Shown: positions 17,681-26,098 of the stretch, piece by piece
Numbering within the stretch: position 1 is the first letter of the stretch
Layout of the letters: each line of letters begins with the position of its first letter
From: Bradyrhizobium pachyrhizi
GTDB lineage: Bacteria > Pseudomonadota > Alphaproteobacteria > Rhizobiales > Xanthobacteraceae
DNA: 34,727 nt
Reading direction: 5' to 3'
Assembly: GCF_001189245.1 (NCBI RefSeq)
Contig: NZ_LFIQ01000039.1
Location: 376,399 to 411,125 of the forward strand
Notes under the pieces: model-generated
What the model saw: the letters and a program-made list of their open reading frames with translations, nothing else
Database searches by the model: none
What the model was told of the DNA's origin: nothing
Translations under genes and position numbers: made by a program

Positions 17681-19129
17681 TTACATATTGTAGGCGCGCT
17701 CCGTGTGCTCGGTGATGTCGAGGCCTTCACGCTCGGTCTCGACGTTGGCGCGCAGGCCGACGATCACGTCGACGATCTTGTAGAGGATCGCCGAACCGAT
17801 GCCCGACCACACCAGCGTGGTGGAGACGCCCCAAACCTGCGAGATCATCTGCGCCGCGAAGTCGTAATCGGCGACCTTCGGCGGGATCGCGGTGTAGTCG
17901 ATGATGCCTGCCCCGCCGAGCGCCGGGTTGACCAGGATGCCGGTGCCGAGCGCGCCGACGATGCCGCCGACGCAGTGGACACCGAACACGTCGAGCGAGT
18001 CGTCATAGCCGAGCGCGTTCTTCACGACGGTGCAGAAGAACAGGCAGACCACGCCGACCACGAGGCCGAGCACGATGGCGCCCATCGGACCGGCATAGCC
18101 GGCCGCCGGGGTGACCGCGACGAGGCCCGCGACCGCGCCCGAGAGCGCACCGAGCAGCGAGGGATGGCCCTTGATGATCCATTCCGCGAACATCCAGGAC
18201 AGCGCCGCCGCGGCGGTCGCCACGAAGGAGTTGGTCATGGCAAGCGCCGCGCCGCCATTGGCTTCGAGGTTGGAGCCGGCGTTGAAACCGAACCAGCCGA
18301 CCCAGAGCAGCGAGGCGCCGATCATGGTCATGGTCAGCGAGTGCGGAGCCATCAGCTCCTTGCCGTAGCCGGTCCGCTTGCCGATCAGCAGCGCGCCGAC
18401 CAGGCCGGCGATACCCGCGTTGATGTGCACGACGGTGCCGCCCGCGAAGTCGATCGCGCCCTTCTTGAAGATCCAGCCGGCATCGGCGTTGATCTCGTCG
18501 AGCTTGGCCTGCGCCGCGGTCTTGGCCGCGCCGTCAGCCGCAGCGGCGAGCGCCTTGGCGGCATCCTGGATCGCGTCCGGGCCCGGCCAGTACCAGACCA
18601 TGTGCGCGATCGGGAAGTAGATCAGGGTGACCCAGAGCGGGATGAACAGCGCGATCGCCGCGAACTTCATGCGTTCGGCGAAGGCGCCGACGATGAGGGC
18701 CGGCGTGATCGCCGCGAACGTCATCTGGAAGCACATATAGATGAGCTCCGAGATGTTGGCGTCGACCGAGAAGGTCGCCGCCTTCGAGTCCGGCGTGACG
18801 CCCATCAGGAACGCCTTGGAGAAGCCGCCGATGAAGTCGGAGCCGCCGGTGAAAGCGAGGCTGTAGCCGTAGAGGGCCCAGAGCACGGTGACGAGGCAGA
18901 CCGTGTAGAACACCTGCGCCAGCACCGAGAGCATGTTCTTGGAGCGGACCAGGCCGCCATAGAACAGCGCGAGGCCCGGGATGGTCATCAGCAGCACCAG
19001 CACCGTCGAGGTCAGCATCCAGGCGTTGTCGCCCTTGTTGACGGTCGGCTCGGCGTAGGCGGCGGTCGCGGCGAACAGGCCGACTGCAAGGGCCGCCAGT
19101 CCCGCGCCATAGGGACGCTTGAACGTCAT
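17681..19129 (-). CDS. amtB: Ammonium transporter AmtB, copy 1
   Basis: The 482-residue protein has a cleavable signal peptide (ending ATAAYAEP, about residue 26) and 11 membrane helices typical of Amt. Family marks are the opening helix MLTSTVLVLLMTIPGLALFYGGL, FGFNAGSNLEANGGAAL, and DDSLDVFGVHCVGGIVGALGTGI with the pore histidine. It conducts ammonium or ammonia and is gated by GlnK. A roughly 30-residue Ala-rich periplasmic insert (DAAKALAAAADGAAKTAA) makes it longer than copy 2. It lies 39 nt downstream of glnK1 with AGGAG before its ATG, so the two form an operon ending in the hairpins at 17655-17678 and 17531-17566. Confidence 0.95.
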   Translation of the reverse strand: MTFKRPYGAGLAALAVGLFAATAAYAEPTVNKGDNAWMLTSTVLVLLMTIPGLALFYGGLVRSKNMLSVLAQVFYTVCLVTVLWALYGYSLAFTGGSDFIGGFSKAFLMGVTPDSKAATFSVDANISELIYMCFQMTFAAITPALIVGAFAERMKFAAIALFIPLWVTLIYFPIAHMVWYWPGPDAIQDAAKALAAAADGAAKTAAQAKLDEINADAGWIFKKGAIDFAGGTVVHINAGIAGLVGALLIGKRTGYGKELMAPHSLTMTMIGASLLWVGWFGFNAGSNLEANGGAALAMTNSFVATAAAALSWMFAEWIIKGHPSLLGALSGAVAGLVAVTPAAGYAGPMGAIVLGLVVGVVCLFFCTVVKNALGYDDSLDVFGVHCVGGIVGALGTGILVNPALGGAGIIDYTAIPPKVADYDFAAQMISQVWGVSTTLVWSGIGSAILYKIVDVIVGLRANVETEREGLDITEHTERAYNM

Positions 19130-19168
19130 GTTATTTCACTCCTGAGGTCTTAAGGTTTGAGCGCGAAA

Positions 19169-19564
<396 letters not shown>

Positions 19565-19613
19565 TCACCACGCGGAGGACATCCACTACGCGGGCACAGC
19601 CTGGACCCTTAGA

Positions 19614-19630
19614 ATCAAATGCCGTGCCAA
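19614..19630 (-). promoter_or_regulatory. Sigma-54-type promoter for glnK1-amtB1
   Basis: The minus strand reads TTGGCACGGCATTTGAT. Against the consensus TGGCACG-N4-TTGC it has a perfect -24 box and the correct GG-to-G(C) spacing of 10, with one mismatch in the -12 box (TTGA for TTGC). Initiation near 19602 would give a leader of about 95 nt. RpoN/NtrC control of glnK-amtB is well established in proteobacteria; no NtrC site was clearly found. Confidence 0.65.
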
Positions 19631-20090
19631 ACGGCCGGAGTTCGCTAATGGATTATGAATCCGGACCTTTTCCCGCTTTGCGGGAGGGGGTTGCCCCTGC
19701 GCTATTCCGCCGCGCCTAAAATATGGTCAGGCCTGTCTAGAACGCAGGCAGGGCTAACTCCGGACACAATTCTGCTCAGCCGCGGTGCAGTACGCGGTAT
19801 CCGGCGAGGGCTTCCGGGCCCGCCCCGCGGTCCGCGACCACTCTCTCGATCATGTCGCCATTCGCGTCTGCCGGACGGTTGCGCGATGGGAATTTGATGT
19901 TGGGTTTCATCGGCTTGTTTGGGTTCCCACCCGAAACAGGACCGGCGCGAAGACATTTGCGGGCACCTCGCCGCGTCGTTCTGCGCGAAGCGGACAAGGG
20001 CTCGCATCAGGTACGCCCGCCAGGATGGCAAATGCCGGACTTTTGCGGACGCTCGTTACGGATCGTTAGCTGTCTGTAGCATTGTCGTTC

Positions 20091-20104
20091 CGGCGTTAAC
20101 GCCG
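20091..20104. promoter_or_regulatory. 14-bp palindrome upstream of the ACP operon
   Basis: CGGCGTTAACGCCG is a perfect palindrome 61 nt before the ACP ATG, a position fitting an operator overlapping a promoter. No regulator gene lies in the operon, and no clear -35/-10 pair was identified, so the role is a guess. Confidence 0.35.
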
Positions 20105-20165
20105 CCGTTGCCGTCGTTGCGCTATTGCCGCCGCATAAGAACTTCAATGACAGGTGGGGCAACCA

Positions 20166-20411
20166 ATGATTGATCGTATCCGCGCGCTGCTCGAGCAGCA
20201 GCCGATGATTTCGGTGGATTTCAACACAATCACCGACGACACGAATCTCTATGACGCAGGGCTGACATCGTTCGCCACGGTGCAGGTAATGCTGGCGCTT
20301 GAGGAAGAGTTCAACATCGAATTTCCCGAAGCGATGCTCACGCGACGGACCTTCTCGTCGCTCGCCAACGTCGCGGACGCCGTTTCACGGCTGACACAGC
20401 GGGCGGCGTAA
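20166..20411 (+). CDS. Small acyl carrier protein (amino-acid carrier)
   Basis: The 81-residue acidic protein has the four-helix carrier-protein pattern, including MLALEEEFNIEFPEAML after the attachment site. The presumed phosphopantetheine serine is Ser35 in YDAGLTSFATVQ; the usual DSL is replaced by TSF, as in carrier proteins partnered with amino acid:[carrier protein] ligases. It is the first gene of a six-gene operon and ends 4 nt before the next start. The ATG at 20166 follows AGGTGGGG at suitable spacing; a GTG four codons upstream overlaps this site. It likely holds a thioester-bound amino acid rather than a fatty acid, inferred from the ligase two genes downstream. Confidence 0.85.
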   Translation: MIDRIRALLEQQPMISVDFNTITDDTNLYDAGLTSFATVQVMLALEEEFNIEFPEAMLTRRTFSSLANVADAVSRLTQRAA

Positions 20412-20415
20412 AACC

Positions 20416-21618
20416 ATGAGCGTGGTGAGAAAGATAGAGCCCGTGCCGGCCTCTGCCGCCACGCCGGCCGAGCGCATGCGTCGGGTCGCCAAGGTCGCGG
20501 CGCAGCAGGTCGATGCGGTAGACCGCGAGGGCCGCTTCCCGGCCGATACCATCGAAGCATTGAAGCGCGAGCGCCTGCTCGGCGTCGCGATTCCCGTCGA
20601 GCATGGCGGGGAGGAATTGGGCACGATGGAGATCGCGGAGCTGATCGTTCAGCTCGCCCAGGCGTGCGGCTCGAGCGCCATGATCTACGCCATGCACCAG
20701 ATCAAGACGTCGAGCTTCGTCAGCCATGGCGGCGCCAGCGACTGGCATCTGGCCTATATGCGCCGCATTGCGGCGGAGCAGTTGCTGATGGCCTCGGCGA
20801 CCACGGAAGCCGGCATCGGCGGCAATTTGCGCAATTCGATCTGTGCGGTCGAAGTGGCAGACGGCCGCTTCTCGCTGACAAAGGAAGCAACCGTTATTTC
20901 CTACGGCCGCCACGCCGACGCGATTCTTGCCACGGCGCGGCGCGCTCCCGACGCGGCAAGCTCCGATCAGGTGATGGTTGTCATTCCCGCGGACCTGAAC
21001 CGCACGCTGGAGCGCACCTCCGTATGGGATACGCTCGGAATGCGCGGCACCTGTTCGGACGGTTTCCATCTCGTCGCGCATGGCGACGCGGCGCAGATCT
21101 TCCCCAAGCCGTTCTCGGAGATCGCGGCACAGTCGATGCTGGCGAGCTCGCATATCTTCTGGGCGGCGACCTGGTTCGGTATCGCCACCGACGCCTTCAA
21201 TCGCGCGCAAGCATTCGTCAAGGCAGCGGCGCGCAAGCAGGCGGACGGAAATCTGCCGCCGGGCGCGCTTCGGCTCGCCGAGGCGGCCGCCCTGCTTCAG
21301 GAGATGAAGGGTCATCTCACGGCCGCGATTGACCGCTTCGATGCGGCCAAGGGCAATGACGACGCGCTCTCCTCGATTGGCTTTACCGCCGAGATCAACG
21401 CGTTGAAGGTTGCTGCGAGCGAGAAGGCCGGGGCGATCGTGCGGCTCGCCATGCTGGTCAACGGCATCGTCGGCTACAAGAACGGCACGCCGTTCAGCGT
21501 CGGCAGACACCTGCGCGATGTGAGCTCAGCGCCGCTGATGATTTCGAACGACCGTATTCTTTCCAACACCGCGACGCTCCTGCTGATGAGCCGCTTTGAC
21601 ACCAGCCTGAGAGGTTGA
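20416..21618 (+). CDS. Acyl-CoA dehydrogenase-like flavoprotein
   Basis: The 400-residue protein has the acyl-CoA dehydrogenase fold: N-terminal helices ([21 protein letters not shown]), the FAD-contacting strand region [16 protein letters not shown], the middle-domain [14 protein letters not shown] and C-terminal helices. The position where short and medium-chain enzymes have the catalytic Glu (YEGT) reads approximately MISNDRIL, so the usual base is absent there, as in some flavin monooxygenase-type and specialised members. In this operon it may oxidise a carrier-bound aminoacyl group, by analogy with prolyl-carrier dehydrogenases of pyrrole-forming pathways; this is inference. It lies between the ACP (4-nt gap) and the ligase (1-nt gap). 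Confidence 0.85.
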   Translation: MSVVRKIEPVPASAATPAERMRRVAKVAAQQVDAVDREGRFPADTIEALKRERLLGVAIPVEHGGEELGTMEIAELIVQLAQACGSSAMIYAMHQIKTSSFVSHGGASDWHLAYMRRIAAEQLLMASATTEAGIGGNLRNSICAVEVADGRFSLTKEATVISYGRHADAILATARRAPDAASSDQVMVVIPADLNRTLERTSVWDTLGMRGTCSDGFHLVAHGDAAQIFPKPFSEIAAQSMLASSHIFWAATWFGIATDAFNRAQAFVKAAARKQADGNLPPGALRLAEAAALLQEMKGHLTAAIDRFDAAKGNDDALSSIGFTAEINALKVAASEKAGAIVRLAMLVNGIVGYKNGTPFSVGRHLRDVSSAPLMISNDRILSNTATLLLMSRFDTSLRG

Positions 21619-21619
21619 G

Positions 21620-22543
21620 ATGGACGCCAAGACGTTCGATGCCAAGAGCCTGCTCGACACACTGTTCGACAAGAGCATCCTGTTCAAGACCGGAGTAGAC
21701 GGGCTTTATGGCCGCTCCGGCGTTTTCGAAGACGTGATCGAGCGCTTTGAGCGGCTCGTGACCAGCATCGGAGCGCCAGACAAGGCAACCCGCATCCACT
21801 TCCCGCCGGGCATGAGTCGCGCCACGCTTGAAGGCAGTGGCTATATGAAAAGCTTCCCGCAGCTTGCAGGCTGCGTGCATTCCTTCATGGGCGGCGAGCG
21901 CGAGCACGCGCAGCTTCTCGGCATGATGGCTGCGGGGGAGGACTGGACCGAACTGCAGCAGGCGACGAACGTCGTGCTGACGCCAGCCGCCTGCTATCCG
22001 CTCTATCCGACCGTTGCCGCGCGCGGTCCGGTGCCCGATGACGGTGTGCTGTTCGAGCTTTCCTCTTATTGCTTCCGTCATGAGCCTTCCAAGGATCCCG
22101 CGCGCATGCAGCTGTTCCGCATGCGCGAATTCGTCCGCATCGGGACGGCCGAGCAGGTGTGCGCCTTCCGCGAAAGCTGGCTGGAGCGCGGCAAGGCGAT
22201 GATCGAATCCCTCGACCTGCCCTGCGAGGTTGATCTCGCCAACGATCCGTTCTTCGGTCGGGGCGGCAAGATGATGGCCAACAATCAGCGCGACGAGGGA
22301 CTCAAGTTCGAGCTGCTGATCCCGGTAACCAGTATCGAGAAACCGACGGCCTGCTTGTCCTTCAATTATCATCGCGACCATTTTGGCCAGACCTGGGGCC
22401 TCAAATTCGCGGATGGCAGCCTGTGCCACTCGGCCTGCGTCGGCTTCGGGCTGGAGCGCGTGGCGCTCGCGCTGTTCCGCCACCACGGGCCTGAGGTCGA
22501 GGCATGGCCGGCTTCCGTGCGCGACACGCTTTGGGGCAACTGA
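21620..22543 (+). CDS. Amino acid--[acyl-carrier-protein] ligase
   Basis: A 307-residue class-II aminoacyl-tRNA-synthetase catalytic domain resembling atypical SerRS without a tRNA-binding arm. Motif 2 is in [21 protein letters not shown] and motif 3 is [11 protein letters not shown]. Candidate zinc ligands are Cys125 (TPAACYP), Glu170 (RMRE) and Cys273 (HSACVGF); these are each shifted by 6 from Cys131, Glu176 and Cys279 that I recall for the B. japonicum enzyme. Those homologues activate glycine or alanine with ATP and transfer it to the phosphopantetheine of an adjacent carrier protein, not to tRNA. The ACP two genes upstream is the expected acceptor. The start is 1 nt after the previous stop, giving tight coupling. 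Confidence 0.93.
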   Translation: MDAKTFDAKSLLDTLFDKSILFKTGVDGLYGRSGVFEDVIERFERLVTSIGAPDKATRIHFPPGMSRATLEGSGYMKSFPQLAGCVHSFMGGEREHAQLLGMMAAGEDWTELQQATNVVLTPAACYPLYPTVAARGPVPDDGVLFELSSYCFRHEPSKDPARMQLFRMREFVRIGTAEQVCAFRESWLERGKAMIESLDLPCEVDLANDPFFGRGGKMMANNQRDEGLKFELLIPVTSIEKPTACLSFNYHRDHFGQTWGLKFADGSLCHSACVGFGLERVALALFRHHGPEVEAWPASVRDTLWGN

Positions 22544-22544
22544 A

Positions 22545-23543
22545 ATGCAGAGTGCCATCGCCGGGCTCGATCCGGCCGACTACAAACCGCACCTGCTCCA
22601 CGACGCGGAGCGGCGATGGCCGCAAACCAACTGCTATGTCGATCTTCTGATCGAGGTCATGCATGCGAACGGGAATGACCCGGTCGCTGCGCTCGGCTTC
22701 ACCGTGGCGCAGGATTTCGAAGGCGACCAGTTCACGTTCTTCAAGTTCCCGACGGCCGACCTGCAGCGATTGGCCGGCCTGGATATCCAGGAACTGTCCG
22801 TGTTCGATCGTCTGGAGGCGCACGTTCTCAATCAGATCGAGCGCGGGCGGCTGCCGCTGGTCGAGGTCGATGCTTTCTACCTGCCCGACACGAAGGGCAT
22901 CACCTATCGCAGTGGCCATTCCAAGACGACGATCGGCGTCAACGTGCTCGTTCCCGGGCGCCGCCACATGGCCTACTTCCACAACGACGGCTACTTCGCC
23001 CTGGACGGCGAGGACTATGACGGCATTTTCGAGCAGCGCAACGGCGCGCCGGCCGGCGGCCTGCCGCTGTTTCCCTATGCCGAGTTCGTCAAGTTCAACG
23101 CCACGCGCCCCTCGCGCGAGCCGGTCAGTGCGGCCACGGAAATCCTCGCGCAGCATCTGCGGCGGAGGCCGAAGCGCAATCCGCTCGATGCCTATGCGGC
23201 CGTGTTCGGCGGCCATGCCGAGGCACTGGCCGCCCGATCACCGGAGTATTTTCACGTCTACGCCTTCAACACGTTGCGGCAGGTGGGCGCCAATTTCGAA
23301 CTCCTCTCCAGTCATCTGGAATGGCTGGGACGGCACGGCGAGACCGGTCTGGCCGAGGCGATCGAAGCCGCCGCGGCAATCGCCGAGGGCGCCAAGGTCA
23401 TGCAATTCAAGCTCGCCCGCGCCATGGCCCGGCATCGGTTCGATGGCCTCGCGGACGCCATCGGGCCGATGGCCAAGGCCTGGCAAACGGTGATGAACGC
23501 TCTGGACGGTCGCATGGCGGATCTCGCCAGCAAGGCAGCGTAG
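22545..23543 (+). CDS. DUF1839 family protein, BtrH-like aminoacyltransferase candidate
   Basis: The 332-residue protein is of the DUF1839 type; its function is not established. An N-terminal [15 protein letters not shown] places Cys30 at a helix start, followed by [14 protein letters not shown] (Asp109), [13 protein letters not shown] (His125) and [10 protein letters not shown]. This Cys ... VD-x-(F/Y)YLP ... H order resembles the N-terminal domain of BtrH, a papain-like acyltransferase that moves an aminoacyl chain from a carrier protein to an aminoglycoside. A helical C-terminal part ends the protein. Coming 1 nt after the ligase stop, it is the best candidate for unloading the aminoacyl-ACP. 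The BtrH likeness is my motif reading, not a search. Confidence 0.8.
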   Translation: MQSAIAGLDPADYKPHLLHDAERRWPQTNCYVDLLIEVMHANGNDPVAALGFTVAQDFEGDQFTFFKFPTADLQRLAGLDIQELSVFDRLEAHVLNQIERGRLPLVEVDAFYLPDTKGITYRSGHSKTTIGVNVLVPGRRHMAYFHNDGYFALDGEDYDGIFEQRNGAPAGGLPLFPYAEFVKFNATRPSREPVSAATEILAQHLRRRPKRNPLDAYAAVFGGHAEALAARSPEYFHVYAFNTLRQVGANFELLSSHLEWLGRHGETGLAEAIEAAAAIAEGAKVMQFKLARAMARHRFDGLADAIGPMAKAWQTVMNALDGRMADLASKAA

Positions 23544-23575
23544 GACCGGCCTGCCGGTCATGGGAATGCATGTGT

Positions 23576-26098
23576 ATGGACGCTTTGGTGTCGACGACCG
23601 ACACGGCCGAGCCTCTGGACAGCGGCTGGTGCATGGTCGTCTCGCCGGCCGGCGCGTGGGCGTCTCCGGCGGCGATCGACGGCAGCGCCGAATGGCTGGA
23701 GGCGGCGTGCCCCGGCACGGCCGCTGCAGCGCTGGAACGGCTTGGCCGCTGGGACCGCAACCATCCCACTCCGCTGCACGACCAGGACGTCTGGTATCGT
23801 CGCCGGCTCGATGTCACCGGCCCGGCCCGTCTCGTATTTGACGGCTTGGCGACGGTTGCAGAGGTCTGGCTCGACGATCGCCTCGTGCTGTCCTCGACCT
23901 CGATGTTCGAGCGCCATGATGTCGCCCTGACGCTTGCCGGCGGCGAGCAACTGGCCATCGCATTCCGCAGCCTCGACCGCCATCTGGAAACCCTGACTGG
24001 TCCGCGTGCGCGCTGGCGGCCGCGCATGATCGACGATCAGCGGTTGAGGCTCGTACGGACCACGCTGATCGGCCATATGCCGGGTTGGTCCCCTGGCTTC
24101 GACATCGTCGGACCATGGCGACCGATCAAGCTGATCCGCGATACCAACCGGCAAGGCGTGCGCGATGTGCAAATGCAGGCCGACCTCGCCGGCACAACAG
24201 GGCATCTTTCCATCGCGATCACGCTGGTCGAGCCGTTTGATGACGCGCCGGCCACGGTCGCCTGTGCGGGCGCTGTCGCCGCACTGATCTCAGAGACAGC
24301 GACGCGGCTGACGGCGAAACTGGATATTGCGAACGTTGCGCCATGGTGGCCGAGCAGCCATGGCGATCCGGCGTTGCACGAGGTTGTCGTCACGCTCGGC
24401 TCGATGCGAGTAGCGCTCGGCCGCGTCGGCTTCCGGCATATCGAGATCGATCGCGGCACCGACGGACGCGGCTTTCGGCTGGTCGTCAACGGCGTATCCG
24501 TCTTTTGTCGCGGCTCGGTGTGGACGCCGTCCGACCTGGTGCGGCTGCCGTCCTCACGCGAAGAGATCGCGCGCGACCTCGATCTTGCACGACGGGCGGG
24601 CGTCAACATGCTCAGGGTCGGCGGCACGTTCGTCTACGAGGGCGACGCATTTCACGAGCTTTGCGACGAGATGGGCATCCTGGTCTGGCAGGACCTGATG
24701 CTCGCCAATTTCGACTATCCGGCGAAGGACGAAGCCTGGCAGGCGTCGCTCTCGCGCGAGGTCGGGAATTTGCTCGGGCGGCTCAGGCATTCGCCGTCAC
24801 TCGCCGTCCTGTGCGGCGGCAGCGAGGTGGCGCAGCAGGCGGCGATGATGGGCTTGCCGATGTCGATGGACCCGACGCCCTGGTTCGACAAGGTGGTGCG
24901 CCCCATCGCCGAAGCGAAGCGTCCCGACCTGGTGCTTGTGACGTCATCGCCATCCGGCGGCAACCTGCCTTTCACGGCTGATGGCGGGCCGATGCATTAT
25001 TACGGGGTCGGCGCCTATTGCCGCCCGCTGGATGACGCGCGCCGGGCCGAAGTGCGCTTCGCGAGCGAATGCCTTGCCTTTGCCAATGTGCCTGACCAGG
25101 CAACGCTGGATGCGCATCTGCCGGTGCCGCCGGTGCACGATCCGCGCTGGAAGGCGGGCGTGCCGCGCGACGTCGGCGCGTCGTGGGACTTCGAGGATGT
25201 GCGCGAGCATTATCTGGAAACGCTTTTTTCCGTCGACGCGCGCCGGCTGCGCATCGAAGATACCAGACGCTATCTCGAGCTCTCCCGTGCGGTGACGACC
25301 GAGGTGGTGGAGCGCACCATCGACGAATGGCGCAGGCCCTGTTCGCCGACGGCAGGAGCGCTGCTGTTCTTCTGGAAGGACTTGCGGCCGGGCGCGGGTT
25401 GGGGCGTGGTCGATTCGACCGGCCGGCCGAAGCCCGTCTGGCACGGGCTCAGGCGCGCATTTGCCCCGCTACGGCTGATCCTGAGCGACGAGGGCGTCAA
25501 CGGGCTGACCGTCCATGCCGTCAACGATACGGCGAAGATCGTTCAAGCGACATTATCGCTGACCTGTCTGCGGGACGGCGTCACGCCGGTGGTGTCAGCG
25601 CGCCAACCGATCAGCGTGCCGGCGCACGGCGGCCTGTCGCTTTCGGCCTTCTCGGTGCTCGGCGCCTTTTTCGATATTTCCTACGCCTATCGCTTCGGGC
25701 CGCCCGGACATGAAGTCACCGTTGCAAGGCTGGAAGGCGACGACGGGAAGGTCTTTGCTGAGGCCTTCCATGTGCTGCCGGATGTCATGACCGCGCGGCG
25801 CGACGTGGGCCTGACTGTGAGTTTGGTGCGTCGGAAGGACGCGTGGCGACTGCGGCTGGCCTGCAAACGCGCGGCCTACCACGTCTCCATCCAGGACGAT
25901 CGGTTCGTTCCAACGGAGAACAATTTTCACCTGATGCCGGGCATCGAGCGGGAGGTCGGCCTTGACGGTTCGCCCCTGGCCATACCTGGCGGCGCGGTGA
26001 CGGCGCTCAATGCCGATCGCGACGCGAGCTACGAGGTGCCGAGAGCGGAAGAATTGGAAGTCGTGCGGACAAAGGATTCCGCCGGGAGCATGACATGA
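23576..26098 (+). CDS. GH2-family (beta-mannosidase-like) protein, cytosolic
   Basis: The approximately 840-residue protein follows the GH2 plan: N-terminal jelly-roll ([26 protein letters not shown]), immunoglobulin-like middle, and a TIM barrel starting at [17 protein letters not shown]. The two catalytic glutamates appear present: Glu417 in [10 protein letters not shown] (acid/base, where most GH2 have Asn before Glu; here Ser) and Glu498 in [13 protein letters not shown] (nucleophile). [20 protein letters not shown] matches the late mannosidase segment. There is no signal peptide, so it acts in the cytoplasm. ATGs at 23570 and 23576 are both possible; GGGA lies 4 or 10 nt ahead. Its stop overlaps the next gene's ATG (ATGA). 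Confidence 0.85.
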   Translation: MDALVSTTDTAEPLDSGWCMVVSPAGAWASPAAIDGSAEWLEAACPGTAAAALERLGRWDRNHPTPLHDQDVWYRRRLDVTGPARLVFDGLATVAEVWLDDRLVLSSTSMFERHDVALTLAGGEQLAIAFRSLDRHLETLTGPRARWRPRMIDDQRLRLVRTTLIGHMPGWSPGFDIVGPWRPIKLIRDTNRQGVRDVQMQADLAGTTGHLSIAITLVEPFDDAPATVACAGAVAALISETATRLTAKLDIANVAPWWPSSHGDPALHEVVVTLGSMRVALGRVGFRHIEIDRGTDGRGFRLVVNGVSVFCRGSVWTPSDLVRLPSSREEIARDLDLARRAGVNMLRVGGTFVYEGDAFHELCDEMGILVWQDLMLANFDYPAKDEAWQASLSREVGNLLGRLRHSPSLAVLCGGSEVAQQAAMMGLPMSMDPTPWFDKVVRPIAEAKRPDLVLVTSSPSGGNLPFTADGGPMHYYGVGAYCRPLDDARRAEVRFASECLAFANVPDQATLDAHLPVPPVHDPRWKAGVPRDVGASWDFEDVREHYLETLFSVDARRLRIEDTRRYLELSRAVTTEVVERTIDEWRRPCSPTAGALLFFWKDLRPGAGWGVVDSTGRPKPVWHGLRRAFAPLRLILSDEGVNGLTVHAVNDTAKIVQATLSLTCLRDGVTPVVSARQPISVPAHGGLSLSAFSVLGAFFDISYAYRFGPPGHEVTVARLEGDDGKVFAEAFHVLPDVMTARRDVGLTVSLVRRKDAWRLRLACKRAAYHVSIQDDRFVPTENNFHLMPGIEREVGLDGSPLAIPGGAVTALNADRDASYEVPRAEELEVVRTKDSAGSMT

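Noticed and set aside
17552..19153. A 533-codon plus-strand open frame opposite amtB1
   Set aside because: It mirrors the amtB1 coding sequence, runs through its terminator hairpins and has no domain character.
19776..19997. Small minus-strand gene in the glnK1-ACP gap
   Set aside because: No ribosome site or recognisable family; kept only as a low-interest observation of the unexplained stretch.
21620..22543. A truncated seryl-tRNA synthetase pseudogene
   Set aside because: The catalytic motifs and zinc ligands are intact, the length suits the amino acid:[carrier protein] ligase family, and a carrier protein gene is in the same operon.
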